Of a DNA stretch of 33,178 nt, positions 9,501 through 19,688 are shown in pieces. Origin of the DNA: a bacterium (GTDB lineage: Bacteria; Actinomycetota; Acidimicrobiia; Acidimicrobiales; Bin134); assembly GCA_026709815.1 (NCBI GenBank), contig JAPOSH010000032.1, positions 1 through 33,178 of the forward strand, read 5' to 3'. A program made the translations under genes and the position numbers. Under the pieces are notes generated by a model. The model was given only the letters and a program-made list of their open reading frames with translations, had not been told where the DNA came from and ran no database searches. Every line of letters starts with the position of its first letter. Position 1 is the stretch's first letter.

Positions 9501-9881
9501 ATGGCCCGTATCGCCGGCGTCGACGTCCCGCGGGAGAAGCGAACCGTTGTCTCCCTCACCTACATCTACGGCATTGGTCCTACCCTGGCCCGACAGGTAT
9601 GCGCCCAGACTGATATCGACGAAAGCACCCGGCTGCGCGACCTCACGGATGAGGAAGTGGCCCGGCTTCGCAATTTCATCGAGGGCAGTCTCCGGGTCGA
9701 GGGCGACCTCCGCCGGGAGACCAGCCAAGACGTCAAGCGCAAGATGGAGATCGGCTGCTACCAGGGGCTGCGCCACCGCCGGGGACTCCCGGTGCACGGC
9801 CAGCGCACCCACACCAACGCCCGCACCCGCAAGGGCCCGAAGAAGACCGTGGCCGGCAAGAAGAAAGTGATGAAGAAGTGA
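9501..9881 (+). CDS. rpsM: 30S ribosomal protein S13
   Basis: [34 protein letters not shown]... [32 protein letters not shown]. Confidence 0.98.
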   Translation: MARIAGVDVPREKRTVVSLTYIYGIGPTLARQVCAQTDIDESTRLRDLTDEEVARLRNFIEGSLRVEGDLRRETSQDVKRKMEIGCYQGLRHRRGLPVHGQRTHTNARTRKGPKKTVAGKKKVMKK

Positions 9882-9903
9882 AGCAAGAAAGGACGAGCGG
9901 TTA

Positions 9904-10302
9904 ATGGCCAAACCATCAGCCGCCGGTCGCCGGCCCCGTCGTCGAGAGCGCAAGAACATCTCCTACGGGGTGGCTCACATCAAGAGTTCCTTCAACAACA
10001 CCATCGTGACCATCGCCGATCAGCAGGGGAATGTGATCTCTTGGGCGTCAGCGGGCAACGTCGGTTTCAAAGGCTCCCGCAAATCCACCCCGTTCGCGGC
10101 GCAGATGGCCGCCGAGCAGGCCGGACGCAAAGCCATGGAGCACGGGGTCCGCAAGGTGGACGTGCATGTGCGCGGCCCGGGATCAGGCCGCGAGACGGCC
10201 ATACGCTCGCTCCAAGGGGTGGGCATCGAGATCACCGGCATCAAAGACGTCACCCCCATACCCCACAACGGCTGCCGCCCGGCCAAGCGACGGAGGGTCT
10301 GA
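9904..10302 (+). CDS. rpsK: 30S ribosomal protein S11
   Basis: [51 protein letters not shown]... Confidence 0.98.
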   Translation: MAKPSAAGRRPRRRERKNISYGVAHIKSSFNNTIVTIADQQGNVISWASAGNVGFKGSRKSTPFAAQMAAEQAGRKAMEHGVRKVDVHVRGPGSGRETAIRSLQGVGIEITGIKDVTPIPHNGCRPAKRRRV

Positions 10303-10303
10303 C

Positions 10304-10921
10304 GTGTCTCGCTACACCGGTCCGCGATCACGGGTTTCCCGCCGCCTCGGCGTGAACGTTTGGGGCACCAAAGGCGAGACCGTCGCCTTGGAGCGCCGCC
10401 CTTATCCCCCAGGCGAGCACGGCCGCTCGCGGCGGCGGGGCAACGTCTCGGAATACCTGCTTCAGCTTCAAGAGAAGCAGAAGGCCCGCTACACCTACGG
10501 GCTCAACGAACGTCAGTTCCGCAACGTCTTCAAGGAAGCCGCTCGCCACAAGGGAGTCACCGGCGAGAACATGCTGCGATTCTTGGAGCTGCGCCTCGAC
10601 AACGTGGTGTACCGCCTCGGGTGGGGCGCCACCCGGCCCCAGGCCCGTCAGCTCGTCTCCCACGGCCACATCAGCGTGAACGGAAGCCGGGTGAACATCC
10701 CCAGCTACCGGCTGCGCCAGGGGGACGTCGTGGCGCTGCGGGACAAGGCCCGTGAGATGATCGTGGTGGGGTGGAACCTCGACGTGCTGGATCGGACGCC
10801 GCCGGCCTGGTTGGGCCGGACCGATGACGGATTCGAGGCCACCGTGCGAGACGCCCCGCTGCGAGAGCAGATCGATGTGCCAGTCAGAGAACAGCTCATC
10901 GTAGAGCTCTATAGCAAGTAG
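10304..10921 (+). CDS. rpsD: 30S ribosomal protein S4
   Basis: In-frame GTG inside 10166..10921; MSRYTGPRSRVSRRLGVNVWGTKGETVALERRPYPPGEHG... Confidence 0.97.
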   Translation: MSRYTGPRSRVSRRLGVNVWGTKGETVALERRPYPPGEHGRSRRRGNVSEYLLQLQEKQKARYTYGLNERQFRNVFKEAARHKGVTGENMLRFLELRLDNVVYRLGWGATRPQARQLVSHGHISVNGSRVNIPSYRLRQGDVVALRDKAREMIVVGWNLDVLDRTPPAWLGRTDDGFEATVRDAPLREQIDVPVREQLIVELYSK

Positions 10922-10994
10922 GCCCCGCGGCCGCTTGCCAAGAGCTTGCGACCAAGTTGACCATCACCATTCCAAGAACCGAGAAAGCCGGAAC

Positions 10995-11936
10995 ATGCTG
11001 GTAATGCAACGCCCCACTGTCGAGTCGGTTACCGAACTCGAAGACAACCGCCAGAAATTCGCCATAGGGCCACTGGAGCCGGGATTCGGACATACGCTCG
11101 GCAACTCTTTGCGCCGGGCTCTGCTGTCGTCGATCCCCGGCGCGGCAGTGATCCGGGCCCGTTTCGACGACGCTCTCCACGAGTTCGACACCATCAGCGG
11201 CGTCGCCGAGGACGTGACCGACATCATCTTGAACCTGAAGGATCTTGTGTTGCGGTGCCACAGCGAGGCGCCGGTGGAGCTTCGCATCGACCACAAAGGG
11301 CCAGGTGAGGTCACCGGGGCCAGCCTGGCCATCAACCCCGATATCGAAGTGCTGAACCCCGCCTTGGTCATCGCCCGGCTGAACGGCAAAGCCCGCCTGG
11401 CCATGGACATCACCGTGGCCCAAGGACGGGGCTACGTGTCGGCCGAAGCCAACCGGCTGGACTCCACCATCGGCGTGATCCCGCTCGACTCCATCTTCTC
11501 CCCCGTGCGCCGAGTGGCCTACAACGTGGAACCCACTCGGGTGGAGCAGTCCACGGAGTTCGACCGCCTCGTGCTCGACATCGAAACCGACAGTTCCATC
11601 GCTCCTCAAGACGCGCTGGCATCGGCCGGGGCCACCTTGCGCACCCTCGTGCAGCTGGTTGAGGAGATGAGCGACGAGCCCCAAGGTCTGAGCATGGCCG
11701 AAGCCGACAGCGCTCCGGCCGGGGCCCCCGACCTGGATCTGCCCATCGAGGATCTCGAATTGTCCGAGCGGCCCCGCAACTGCCTCAAGCGAGCCCAGAT
11801 CAACATGATCGGCGAACTGCTGGCCCGCACCGAAGACGAACTGCTGGCCATCACCAACTTCGGCCAGAAATCGCTCGACGAGGTGAACGAGAAGCTCGAC
11901 GAACGCGGCCTCGCGTTGGCCGGCCCCCGTTCGTAG
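10995..11936 (+). CDS. rpoA: DNA-directed RNA polymerase alpha subunit
   Basis: MLVMQRPTVESVTELEDNRQKFAIGPLEPGFGHTLGNSLRRALLSSIPGAAV... NCLKRAQINMIGELLARTEDELLAITNFGQKSLDEV. Confidence 0.98.
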   Translation: MLVMQRPTVESVTELEDNRQKFAIGPLEPGFGHTLGNSLRRALLSSIPGAAVIRARFDDALHEFDTISGVAEDVTDIILNLKDLVLRCHSEAPVELRIDHKGPGEVTGASLAINPDIEVLNPALVIARLNGKARLAMDITVAQGRGYVSAEANRLDSTIGVIPLDSIFSPVRRVAYNVEPTRVEQSTEFDRLVLDIETDSSIAPQDALASAGATLRTLVQLVEEMSDEPQGLSMAEADSAPAGAPDLDLPIEDLELSERPRNCLKRAQINMIGELLARTEDELLAITNFGQKSLDEVNEKLDERGLALAGPRS

Positions 11937-11966
11937 CAGAGGAACTTCGCAGAAGAGGAAACTGCC

Positions 11967-12320
11967 ATGCCCGGACGACCACGCAAGGGGCGCCGCTTCG
12001 GCGGCAGCGCTCAGCACCAGAAGCTGATGATGGCCAACTTGGTGGCATCTCTGATCGCGGCCGAGGGAATCACCACCACCGAGGCCAAGGCCAAGGCCAT
12101 GCGCCCGGTGGCCGAGAGGCTCATCACCAAAGCGAAGAAAGGCGGGCGCCACAACCACCGCCAGATCTTGGCGCAGCTGGGAGATCCGGAGATCGCCGAC
12201 AAGCTCATCGTGGATATCGGCCCTCGCTACGCCAACCGGCACGGCGGCTACACCCGCATCCTGAAGCTTGGCCCTCGCCACGGCGACAACGCCCCCATGG
12301 CCCGCATCGAGCTGGTTTAG
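11967..12320 (+). CDS. rplQ: 50S ribosomal protein L17
   Basis: [54 protein letters not shown]... Confidence 0.97.
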   Translation: MPGRPRKGRRFGGSAQHQKLMMANLVASLIAAEGITTTEAKAKAMRPVAERLITKAKKGGRHNHRQILAQLGDPEIADKLIVDIGPRYANRHGGYTRILKLGPRHGDNAPMARIELV

Positions 12321-12342
12321 CCGCTCTCGTCTGTCGGCGGCC

Positions 12343-13092
12343 GTGCGGGTCAAAGCGACGGTCGCCTACGACGGCGGGCCATACCACGGGTTCGCCGTCA
12401 ACCAGGGGGTCCGCACCGTCGGCGGCGATCTCACCGAAGCGCTCAGCAAGTGCCTGCGTCAGCCCGTTGCGCTGAGCTGTGCCGGACGCACCGACACCGG
12501 CGTGCATGCCCGGGGGCAGGTGGTCAGCTTTGACGCCCCCGACGACATCGACCTGCGGCACATCCGCACCGGGGTGAACCGCATGCTGGCCCCGGCCATC
12601 GCGGTCCAAGCCATCGAGTCTGCGCCTGCGGGGTTCGACGCCCGCTTCGACGCCCGCAGTCGCACCTATCGCTACACCGTCTTGAACCAAGAGGTTCCCG
12701 ATCCGTTCTTGGCCGCCACCGCATGGCACTGCCCCCGTTTGCTGGACATCGACGCCATGAACGCCGCCGCGGCGTTGCTGGTGGGGGAGCACGACTTCTC
12801 CTCGTTCTGCCGACGGCAACACCGGGCCGACGGCGCGGAGAAGTCGAGGATTCGCCGCGTTTTGCGGGCGAGCTGGGAAGTCGGCGATCACGCCATCCTG
12901 CGCTTCGAGATCGAATCCTCCTCCTTCTGCCATCAGATGGTGCGCTCCATCGCCGGCACCCTGATCGATATCGGCGCCGGGCGGCGGCCGCCGCAGACCA
13001 TGGCCGCCGTCTTGGCCGCCAAAGACCGTTCCCGCATTCCCAATCTCGCCCCGCCGCACGGGCTCTGCCTCTGGTCGGTCTCTTATTCGTGA
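12343..13092 (+). CDS. truA: tRNA pseudouridine(38-40) synthase TruA
   Basis: GTG start; VAYDGGPYHGFAVNQGVRTVGGDLTEAL..., catalytic-Asp motif CAGRTDTGVHARGQVVSF, FCHQMVRSIAGTLIDIG. Confidence 0.95.
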   Translation: MRVKATVAYDGGPYHGFAVNQGVRTVGGDLTEALSKCLRQPVALSCAGRTDTGVHARGQVVSFDAPDDIDLRHIRTGVNRMLAPAIAVQAIESAPAGFDARFDARSRTYRYTVLNQEVPDPFLAATAWHCPRLLDIDAMNAAAALLVGEHDFSSFCRRQHRADGAEKSRIRRVLRASWEVGDHAILRFEIESSSFCHQMVRSIAGTLIDIGAGRRPPQTMAAVLAAKDRSRIPNLAPPHGLCLWSVSYS

Positions 13093-13121
13093 GCACGAAG
13101 CCGAGACACTGGTCCGGCCAG

Positions 13122-13151
13122 TTGCCACCAGCTCGATTCGGGCCGTATCAT
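13122..13151 (+). promoter_or_regulatory. Candidate promoter for rplM-rpsI-glmM...
   Basis: TTGCCA (13122-13127), 18-bp spacer, TATCAT (13146-13151), 35 nt upstream of the rplM ATG. Confidence 0.55.
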
Positions 13152-13185
13152 TGATCTTCCCGGTATCGCCTCTGAAGGAAAGCCG

Positions 13186-13644
13186 ATGCCCACCTATTCA
13201 CCGAAAACCAAAGACATTGAGCGCGCGTGGCACATCGTGGACGCCGAGGGACTCGTCCTCGGCCGGATGGCCACCGAGGTGGCCCGCGTGCTGCGAGGCA
13301 AGCACAAGCCCCAATTCACCCCCCATCTCGACACCGGTGACCACGTGATCATCGTGAACGCCGAGAAAATCGTGCTGACCGGCAGCAAGGCCGCCGACAA
13401 GCAGGTCTACCGCCATTCGGGTTATCCCGGCGGCCTGCGGCAGGCCAGTTACGGCCATCTGCTGAACACCCAGCCCACCGAGGCCGTGCGCCGCACCGTG
13501 CGGGGAATGCTCCCCAAGAACCGCTTGGGCCGCCAGATGCTCCGCAAGCTCAAGGTATACGCCGGCTCGACCCATCCCCATGAAGCGCAAAAGCCCCAGC
13601 CCCTTGAAATCGCCGGGGCCCGTTCCCACCGCGGAGGCTCTTGA
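13186..13644 (+). CDS. rplM: 50S ribosomal protein L13
   Basis: [53 protein letters not shown]... Confidence 0.98.
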   Translation: MPTYSPKTKDIERAWHIVDAEGLVLGRMATEVARVLRGKHKPQFTPHLDTGDHVIIVNAEKIVLTGSKAADKQVYRHSGYPGGLRQASYGHLLNTQPTEAVRRTVRGMLPKNRLGRQMLRKLKVYAGSTHPHEAQKPQPLEIAGARSHRGGS

Positions 13645-14036
13645 TGTCTGCTCCCCTGATCCAGGCCACGGGCCGGCGCAAGCGGGCGATTGCCCGCGTC
13701 CGGTTCCGCCCCGGCACCGGCCAAGTGACCGTCAACGGCCGTGAGGCCCAGGATTACTTCCCCTCCCAAAGCCACCGGATGGCGTTCATGGCGCCGCTGC
13801 GGCTCACCAACACCGCCGAGGTCTATGACGTCGACGTGAACATGCACGGCGGTGGGGCCAACGGCCAAGCAGGGGCCCTGCGGCTGGGCATCGCCCGGGG
13901 CCTGGTGGCACTGGATCCCGAATTGCGGGAGACCCTCAAACAAGCAGGATTCCTGACTCGAGACGACCGCAAGAAGGAATCCAAGAAGTACGGCTTGAAG
14001 AAAGCCCGCAAAGCACCCCAGTACTCCAAGCGCTAA
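13644..14036 (+). CDS. rpsI: 30S ribosomal protein S9
   Basis: [35 protein letters not shown]... [33 protein letters not shown] overlap with rplM. Confidence 0.98.
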   Translation: MSAPLIQATGRRKRAIARVRFRPGTGQVTVNGREAQDYFPSQSHRMAFMAPLRLTNTAEVYDVDVNMHGGGANGQAGALRLGIARGLVALDPELRETLKQAGFLTRDDRKKESKKYGLKKARKAPQYSKR

Positions 14037-15347
14037 GTGCTGCGCTTCGGCACCGACGGGGTGCGAGGTCGGGCCTACGAAGATCTCCTGCCTGACGACA
14101 TCGTCCGCTTGGCCCAGGCGGCGGCGGAAGTCCTCGCCCCAACCGGCCCGGTGATCGTTGGACGCGACACCCGCGAGTCAAGCGTCGAGTTCTCCGCCGC
14201 ACTGGCCGCGGGGTTCAGCTCGGTCGGCGTTTCCACCATTGATTTGGGAGTGGCCACCACGCCGGCAGTGGCTTGGGCCGCGGCTCGGGCCTCGACGCCG
14301 GGCGCTGTCATCTCGGCGTCGCATAACCCTTGGCACGACAACGGCGTGAAACTCTTCGGCCCGGATGGTCGGAAGCTCAACGACGAGATCCAAGGCGCCT
14401 TGGAATCGGCTCTGAGCAGTTCCGACCGCCTTACCGTGCCCACGCTCGGTGCGCCGCCGCGCACATCTGATGGCTCGGAGCTGCTGAAGGAGTATCAGCA
14501 ATCGGTGGCCCGCACCGTGGATTTCGACGGGCGCCGCCTGCGCGTGGTGGCGGACGCAGCCCACGGATCGGCCTCAGCTGTGCTCCCCGGGCCGCTTCAG
14601 GCGCACGGCGCAACCGTTGCCGTCATCAACTCATCTCCGAACGGCCGCAACATCAACCGCCGCTGCGGCTCCACTCGCCCTGAGACCGTGGCCCAGGCCG
14701 TCCGCCAGCAGAGCGCCGATCTGGGCCTCGCCTTCGACGGTGACGCCGACCGGGTCCTCGCCGTGGACCACACCGGCGAGTTGGTGGACGGCGACCAGAT
14801 CATCGCCATCTGCGCCGCCGACCGCCGGCTGGGGGGCCGACTGCCCGGCAACACCGTGGTGGTCACCGTCATGACCAATCTAGGGTTTCATCGGGCCATG
14901 GCCCGGCGGGACATAAATGTTGTGACCACCCCGGTGGGCGACCGACACGTGTGGTCGGCTCTGCAAGCCGGTGATTGGGCGTTGGGCGGCGAGCAGTCGG
15001 GCCATGTGATCTTCCCCGCCCTGGCCACCACCGGCGACGGCATGGTCACCGCTCTGCAGCTGCTCGAGGTGGTGGCCCGCCGCCAGATGTCGCTGCGGGA
15101 TTTGAGCGCCGAGGCCATGATCAAAATGCCCCAAGTGCTCCACAACGTGGCCGCCGATCCCGACTCCATCGATGACGGCCGCCTTTCCGCGGCCATTGCG
15201 GATGCAGAAAAGGCGCTGGGCGCCGACGGGCGGATACTGGTCCGCCCCTCGGGCACCGAGCCCGTGATCAGAATCATGGTCGAGGCCGAAACCGCGCCGC
15301 TCGCCGAAACCGTCGCCGCCGAAGTGGCCCGGGCAGTCAACCGATAG
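14037..15347 (+). CDS. glmM: Phosphoglucosamine mutase
   Basis: RFGTDGVRGRAYEDLLPDDIVRLAQAAAEVL..., active-site ISASHNPWHDNGVKLFGPDG, FDGDADRVLAVD; GTG start directly after the rpsI TAA. Confidence 0.95.
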   Translation: MLRFGTDGVRGRAYEDLLPDDIVRLAQAAAEVLAPTGPVIVGRDTRESSVEFSAALAAGFSSVGVSTIDLGVATTPAVAWAAARASTPGAVISASHNPWHDNGVKLFGPDGRKLNDEIQGALESALSSSDRLTVPTLGAPPRTSDGSELLKEYQQSVARTVDFDGRRLRVVADAAHGSASAVLPGPLQAHGATVAVINSSPNGRNINRRCGSTRPETVAQAVRQQSADLGLAFDGDADRVLAVDHTGELVDGDQIIAICAADRRLGGRLPGNTVVVTVMTNLGFHRAMARRDINVVTTPVGDRHVWSALQAGDWALGGEQSGHVIFPALATTGDGMVTALQLLEVVARRQMSLRDLSAEAMIKMPQVLHNVAADPDSIDDGRLSAAIADAEKALGADGRILVRPSGTEPVIRIMVEAETAPLAETVAAEVARAVNR

Positions 15348-15375
15348 GGGCGACACGCCACTAACCTGGGGAGGG

Positions 15376-18279
15376 ATGTGCGGCATTGTCGCGGTGGTTC
15401 GGCGCGATTCGCAGCGGATTCCCCCCACTTCAAACGAGCTTTTGCGCCCGGTGATCGCGGCTTCGCGCCACTTGATCGGCGACGACGACCTCCCAGAGCG
15501 CATCCGCGCCGGCGCTGAGCACCTGCGCCGAGTCGACCGCCTGCTGCAAGGCCAGCCCGGACTCCAGGCGCTGCTGGGCGAGAAAGGGCTGCGAACCACG
15601 CTGCGAGCCCGCATGGACGAGATCAACCGGCATATCGACGCGCTGGAAGCCGACTTCGACCGGGCGGGGGGCGAGCGGGTATCAGAGGCGGTCAACGCCG
15701 CGCTGATCCAGATGAAAGACGCGGTATGGGCCATCGCAAACGACCGGCTGAACACTGCCGATGCGGTGGACGCCCTCGCCGGCGCAGGCGCGGGGCGGGC
15801 CGCGCTGGGCGCGTTCAGCTCGGTGCAGATCGCCTTGTCGGGTCTGGACCGGCTGGAAGTCCGGGGCCGCGATTCGGCGGGCCTGCACATCATGGTCAGC
15901 CACCACGGTCTTGACCTGTCATGTCCGGCACAGGCCGCGGCGCTGACTGCGCGGGCCGCCGATCCGCTGTTCCGCTCCGGCTCGGTGCGCGAGATCGACA
16001 ACTCGTTGAGCTTCGTCTACAAGGCGGCCGCCGAGATCGGCGAGCTCGGCGACAACACCGCCGTGCTGCGAGCCGCCATCGCCGCCGACGAGCTGTTGGC
16101 CGGGGCACTGGATGCTCCCACGGCCTCGGCGGTGGTCATCGGGCACACCCGCTGGGCCAGCGTGGGGATGATCAACGAAGCCAACGCCCACCCGCTCAAT
16201 GCCGATTCGGCCAACGGGCCTTCGGCGGCCTACACCGTCGCCGCGCTCAACGGCGACGTCGACAACCACACCGATCTTTTGGCCCGCCACAGCCTGCGCC
16301 TGAACCCCGGCATCACCACCGATGCCAAGGTCATTCCCACCCTCTGGGCTTCCCGATTGCCCGACTCGGCTGGCCCCATCGACGCGTTCCGGCGAACGGC
16401 GTCTGACCTCCAGGGCTCGGTCGCCGTCGCCGGCCAGACTGCTTCGGACCCGGGCCGGCTGCTCTTGGCCCTGCGAGGCAGCGGCCAAGCCCTCTACATC
16501 GGCGGCGCCGAGGATGCCTACGTCGTGGCCAGCGAGCCCTATGGCCTCGTCGAGCAGTCCGATCACTATCTGCGCATGGACGGCGAAACCCCGTCCGAGG
16601 TGGCGAACGCGTCCGGCAGTCGAGGCCAAGTGGTGGTTCTGGACCGCCGACACGCCGGCGACCTCTCGTCGCTCCAGCGCTTCTCCTACGACGGCACCCC
16701 GCTTCCGGTGGACCGCACCGACATCATCGAGGCCGAGATCACAACCCGCGACATCGACCGGCGGGGATTCCGCCATTTCCTTCTGAAGGAGATCACCGAG
16801 TCGCCCGAGTCCTTTCGCAAAACCCTGCGCGGCCGAATCATCAGCTCTGGAGGTCCTCAGCCCTCACTGCGGGTGGAGCTGGGGGCCGACGCGCTGCCCA
16901 GTGGCATTGCACAGCGGCTGGCCCGCGCTGAGATCTCCAACATCATCGCCATCGGGCAGGGAACCGCGGCGGTGGCCGCCCACAGCTTGACCCATTTCCT
17001 GCGCCGCGAGCTGCCGGAGCACCATGTCGGCTCGATGCAGGCCACCGAGTTGTCGGGGTTCGGGATGCAGGCCGACATGAGCAACACCTTGGTCATCGCC
17101 GTCAGCCAGTCGGGCACCACCACCGACACCAACCGCACCGTTGATCTGGTGCGCCGGCGCGGGGCCAGCGTCATCGCCATCGTCAACCGGCGCAACAGCG
17201 ATTTGTGCGACAAGGCCGACGGGGTGCTGTACACCTCCGACGGCCGCGACGTGGAGATGAGCGTTGCGTCCACCAAGGCGTTTTACTCCCAAGTGGCCGC
17301 CGGCGTGCTCTTGGCCGTGGCCCTGGCCGACGCCGCCAACGGCTCGGCGCCCGCCGAGGCCCGTCAGGGCCAGCAGCAGCGCCAGCAGCTGCTCGGCGCG
17401 CTGCGCGATCTTCCCGAGGCGATGACCGGCGTGCTGGGCCTGCACGGCCACATCGCCGACATGGCCCGCCGTCACGCCCTGGGACGGACATATTGGGCGG
17501 TGGTAGGCAACGGGCTCAACCGGGTGGCCGCCGAAGAGATCCGAATCAAACTCTCCGAGTTGTGCTACAAGTCGATCGCCTGCGATATCACCGAGGACAA
17601 AAAACACATCGACCTGTCCTCAGAACCGCTCATCTTGGTGAGCGCGGCCGGGCTGTCTCGATCCACCGCCGATGACGTGGCCAAAGAAATCGCCATCTTC
17701 CGGGCCCACAAAGCCGCCCCCATTGTGATCACCAGCGGCGCCGAGGCCCGATTCGACGCCGCCGCAGAGGTGATCGCCACCCCTGCGACCGCAGAGCCGG
17801 AGCTGGCCTTCGTGCTGGCTGTGATGGCGGGCCACCTGTTCGGCTACGAATCGGCCTTGGCTATCGACGAGTTGGCCCAGCCCTTGCGGGCGACCCGAGC
17901 GGCCATCGAAGCCGAAGTGGCCCGCAGCGGCGCCGACGCCGATAGCCAGCAGCTGCTGGCCCGGGCCCGCGCTCAGTTCGCCCCCGCCGCCCAGCAGTTC
18001 TTGCAAGATCTGCGCCAAGGCCGCTACAACGGATGCCTCGAGGCCAGCACCGCGGCGGAGATGGCCTCGATGTTCCGCTACGCGATGGGCATTGCCCCGC
18101 TCGACTCCTATCAGCGGGAACAGGGCCGGGTGGGCACCTCCGCCGCAGTGCTGGAAGACCTCACTGCGGTGCTCACCGCGGCCGCAGACCAGCTGACCAG
18201 GCCGGTGGACGCCATCCGCCACCAGGCCAAGACCGTCACCGTCGGCATTTCCCGGGCCGAGGAACGTCGGCTGACATGA
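15376..18279 (+). CDS. glmS: Glutamine-fructose-6-phosphate aminotransferase (GlmS) family, enlarged form
   Basis: 967 aa; N-terminal MCGIVAVV class II GATase start, RGRDSAGLHI, HTRWASVGMINEANAHPL, two SIS regions (SQSGTTTDTNRTVDL, VASTKAFYSQ) and C-terminal AKTVTVG. Confidence 0.88.
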   Translation: MCGIVAVVRRDSQRIPPTSNELLRPVIAASRHLIGDDDLPERIRAGAEHLRRVDRLLQGQPGLQALLGEKGLRTTLRARMDEINRHIDALEADFDRAGGERVSEAVNAALIQMKDAVWAIANDRLNTADAVDALAGAGAGRAALGAFSSVQIALSGLDRLEVRGRDSAGLHIMVSHHGLDLSCPAQAAALTARAADPLFRSGSVREIDNSLSFVYKAAAEIGELGDNTAVLRAAIAADELLAGALDAPTASAVVIGHTRWASVGMINEANAHPLNADSANGPSAAYTVAALNGDVDNHTDLLARHSLRLNPGITTDAKVIPTLWASRLPDSAGPIDAFRRTASDLQGSVAVAGQTASDPGRLLLALRGSGQALYIGGAEDAYVVASEPYGLVEQSDHYLRMDGETPSEVANASGSRGQVVVLDRRHAGDLSSLQRFSYDGTPLPVDRTDIIEAEITTRDIDRRGFRHFLLKEITESPESFRKTLRGRIISSGGPQPSLRVELGADALPSGIAQRLARAEISNIIAIGQGTAAVAAHSLTHFLRRELPEHHVGSMQATELSGFGMQADMSNTLVIAVSQSGTTTDTNRTVDLVRRRGASVIAIVNRRNSDLCDKADGVLYTSDGRDVEMSVASTKAFYSQVAAGVLLAVALADAANGSAPAEARQGQQQRQQLLGALRDLPEAMTGVLGLHGHIADMARRHALGRTYWAVVGNGLNRVAAEEIRIKLSELCYKSIACDITEDKKHIDLSSEPLILVSAAGLSRSTADDVAKEIAIFRAHKAAPIVITSGAEARFDAAAEVIATPATAEPELAFVLAVMAGHLFGYESALAIDELAQPLRATRAAIEAEVARSGADADSQQLLARARAQFAPAAQQFLQDLRQGRYNGCLEASTAAEMASMFRYAMGIAPLDSYQREQGRVGTSAAVLEDLTAVLTAAADQLTRPVDAIRHQAKTVTVGISRAEERRLT

Positions 18280-19688
18280 TTCCCATCGTCACCCCTGAGG
18301 AGATGGCCGCCATTGATGCGGCCGCTCCGGCGCCAGTTGAAGCGCTGATACAGCGGGCCGGCGCCGCGCTGGCCCGAGCGGCGCTCGGCATGCTGGGCGG
18401 CGGCTACGGTCGTCGGGTGACCGTGCTGGCCGGCAGGGGAAACAACGGCGCCGACGGGCGGGCCGCCGCCGGGCGGCTGCGGCACCGGGGGGTGCGGGTG
18501 ACCGTGATACCCGCCGACGAAGCTCCCGCCGCGCTGCCCCCCGCCCACCTGTCCATCGACGCCGCCTACGGCACCGGCTTGCGGCGACCCTACTTCCCTC
18601 CAGCACCGCCATCGGTGCCCGACAACCCGCGCCGGGCGGCACCGATCCTGGCCGCCGACATCGCCTCCGGGGTCGACGGGCTGACCGGCGAGACCCTCGG
18701 CGAACCCTGGATCGCCGATCGAACGGTGGCTTTCGGCGCCCTCAAACCCGGAAGCGTCCTCCACCCCGGCGCCCAGCACTGCGGGACGGTCGCGGTGGCC
18801 TCCCTCGACCTGGACTGCTCGACAGCCCGCGCCCACCTCGTCACCTCAGGCGATGTCACCGGTTGGCTTCCCGTCCGACCCGTCGAGGCGCACAAGTGGC
18901 AGACCGCCTGCTGGGTCATCGCCGGGTCGGCGGGCATGAACGGCGCCGCCAATCTGGCCGCCGCCGGCGCCGCCAGAGGCGGTTCCGGCTACGTCCGATT
19001 GAGCACACCCGGGCTCGACTCACTCGGCGGCCCCGCCAGCATGAACGCCCCGACTGAGGCGGTCGGCCACCGGCTTCCCGCCGACAAGTGGGCCGATGCC
19101 GTCGAGACTGGCGATCAGGCCCGATTCAAGGCTATGGCAGTGGGGCCCGGATTGGGGCGACAGCCGGCCACCGTCCAATCGGTGCGAGAGCTGGCCCGCC
19201 GCGCCCCGCTTCCCCTGGTCATCGACGGGGACGCCCTGACCGCTCTCGGCCCCGACGCCGCCGCCGTCTTGGCCCGCCGCCCCGCTCCCACCGTGCTCAC
19301 CCCCCACGACGGCGAATACCGCGTCTTGGCCGGCGAAGCACCGGGATCCGACCGCTTCGCTGCCGGGCGCTCGCTGGCCGCGGCCACCGGGGCCCACGTC
19401 CTGCTCAAGGGCCCCGTCACCGTAGTGGCCGCTCCCGATGGGGCGGCGCTGGCCATCGCCAACGGCGACGCCCGGTTGGCCACGGCCGGAACCGGGGATG
19501 TGCTGACCGGGCTCATCTGCGGTCTGCTCAGCGCCGGTGTCGAGCCGATGAGAGCAGCCGCCAGCGCGGCGTGGCTTCACGGACAGGCCGCCGCGGCCCT
19601 CCCCGCGGGGCCGATGGCGGCATCCGATCTGCTCTTGGCCCTCCCCCTGGCATGGGAGGACGCCGCCAACCGGGAAGCGGGGCCATGA
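18276..19688 (+). CDS. nnr: Bifunctional NAD(P)HX epimerase/dehydratase
   Basis: N-terminal YjeF_N-like GRGNNGADGRAAAGRLRHRGV and C-terminal kinase-like DGDALTAL, LTPHDGEYRVL, ATAGTGDVLTGLICGLL; ATGA overlap with glmS. Confidence 0.92.
   Translation: MIPIVTPEEMAAIDAAAPAPVEALIQRAGAALARAALGMLGGGYGRRVTVLAGRGNNGADGRAAAGRLRHRGVRVTVIPADEAPAALPPAHLSIDAAYGTGLRRPYFPPAPPSVPDNPRRAAPILAADIASGVDGLTGETLGEPWIADRTVAFGALKPGSVLHPGAQHCGTVAVASLDLDCSTARAHLVTSGDVTGWLPVRPVEAHKWQTACWVIAGSAGMNGAANLAAAGAARGGSGYVRLSTPGLDSLGGPASMNAPTEAVGHRLPADKWADAVETGDQARFKAMAVGPGLGRQPATVQSVRELARRAPLPLVIDGDALTALGPDAAAVLARRPAPTVLTPHDGEYRVLAGEAPGSDRFAAGRSLAAATGAHVLLKGPVTVVAAPDGAALAIANGDARLATAGTGDVLTGLICGLLSAGVEPMRAAASAAWLHGQAAAALPAGPMAASDLLLALPLAWEDAANREAGP

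Noticed and set aside
10965-11008. Possible bridging mini-ORF before rpoA (TTG ... TAATG at rpoA codon 4)
   Set aside because: Does not overlap the rpsD stop and would require rpoA to start at Met4, whereas MLVMQRPT matches the usual RpoA N-terminus.
13089-13154. Short ORF starting at the truA GTGA ([21 protein letters not shown])
   Set aside because: Ends 31 nt before rplM and lies over the candidate promoter; does not bridge to the next gene.
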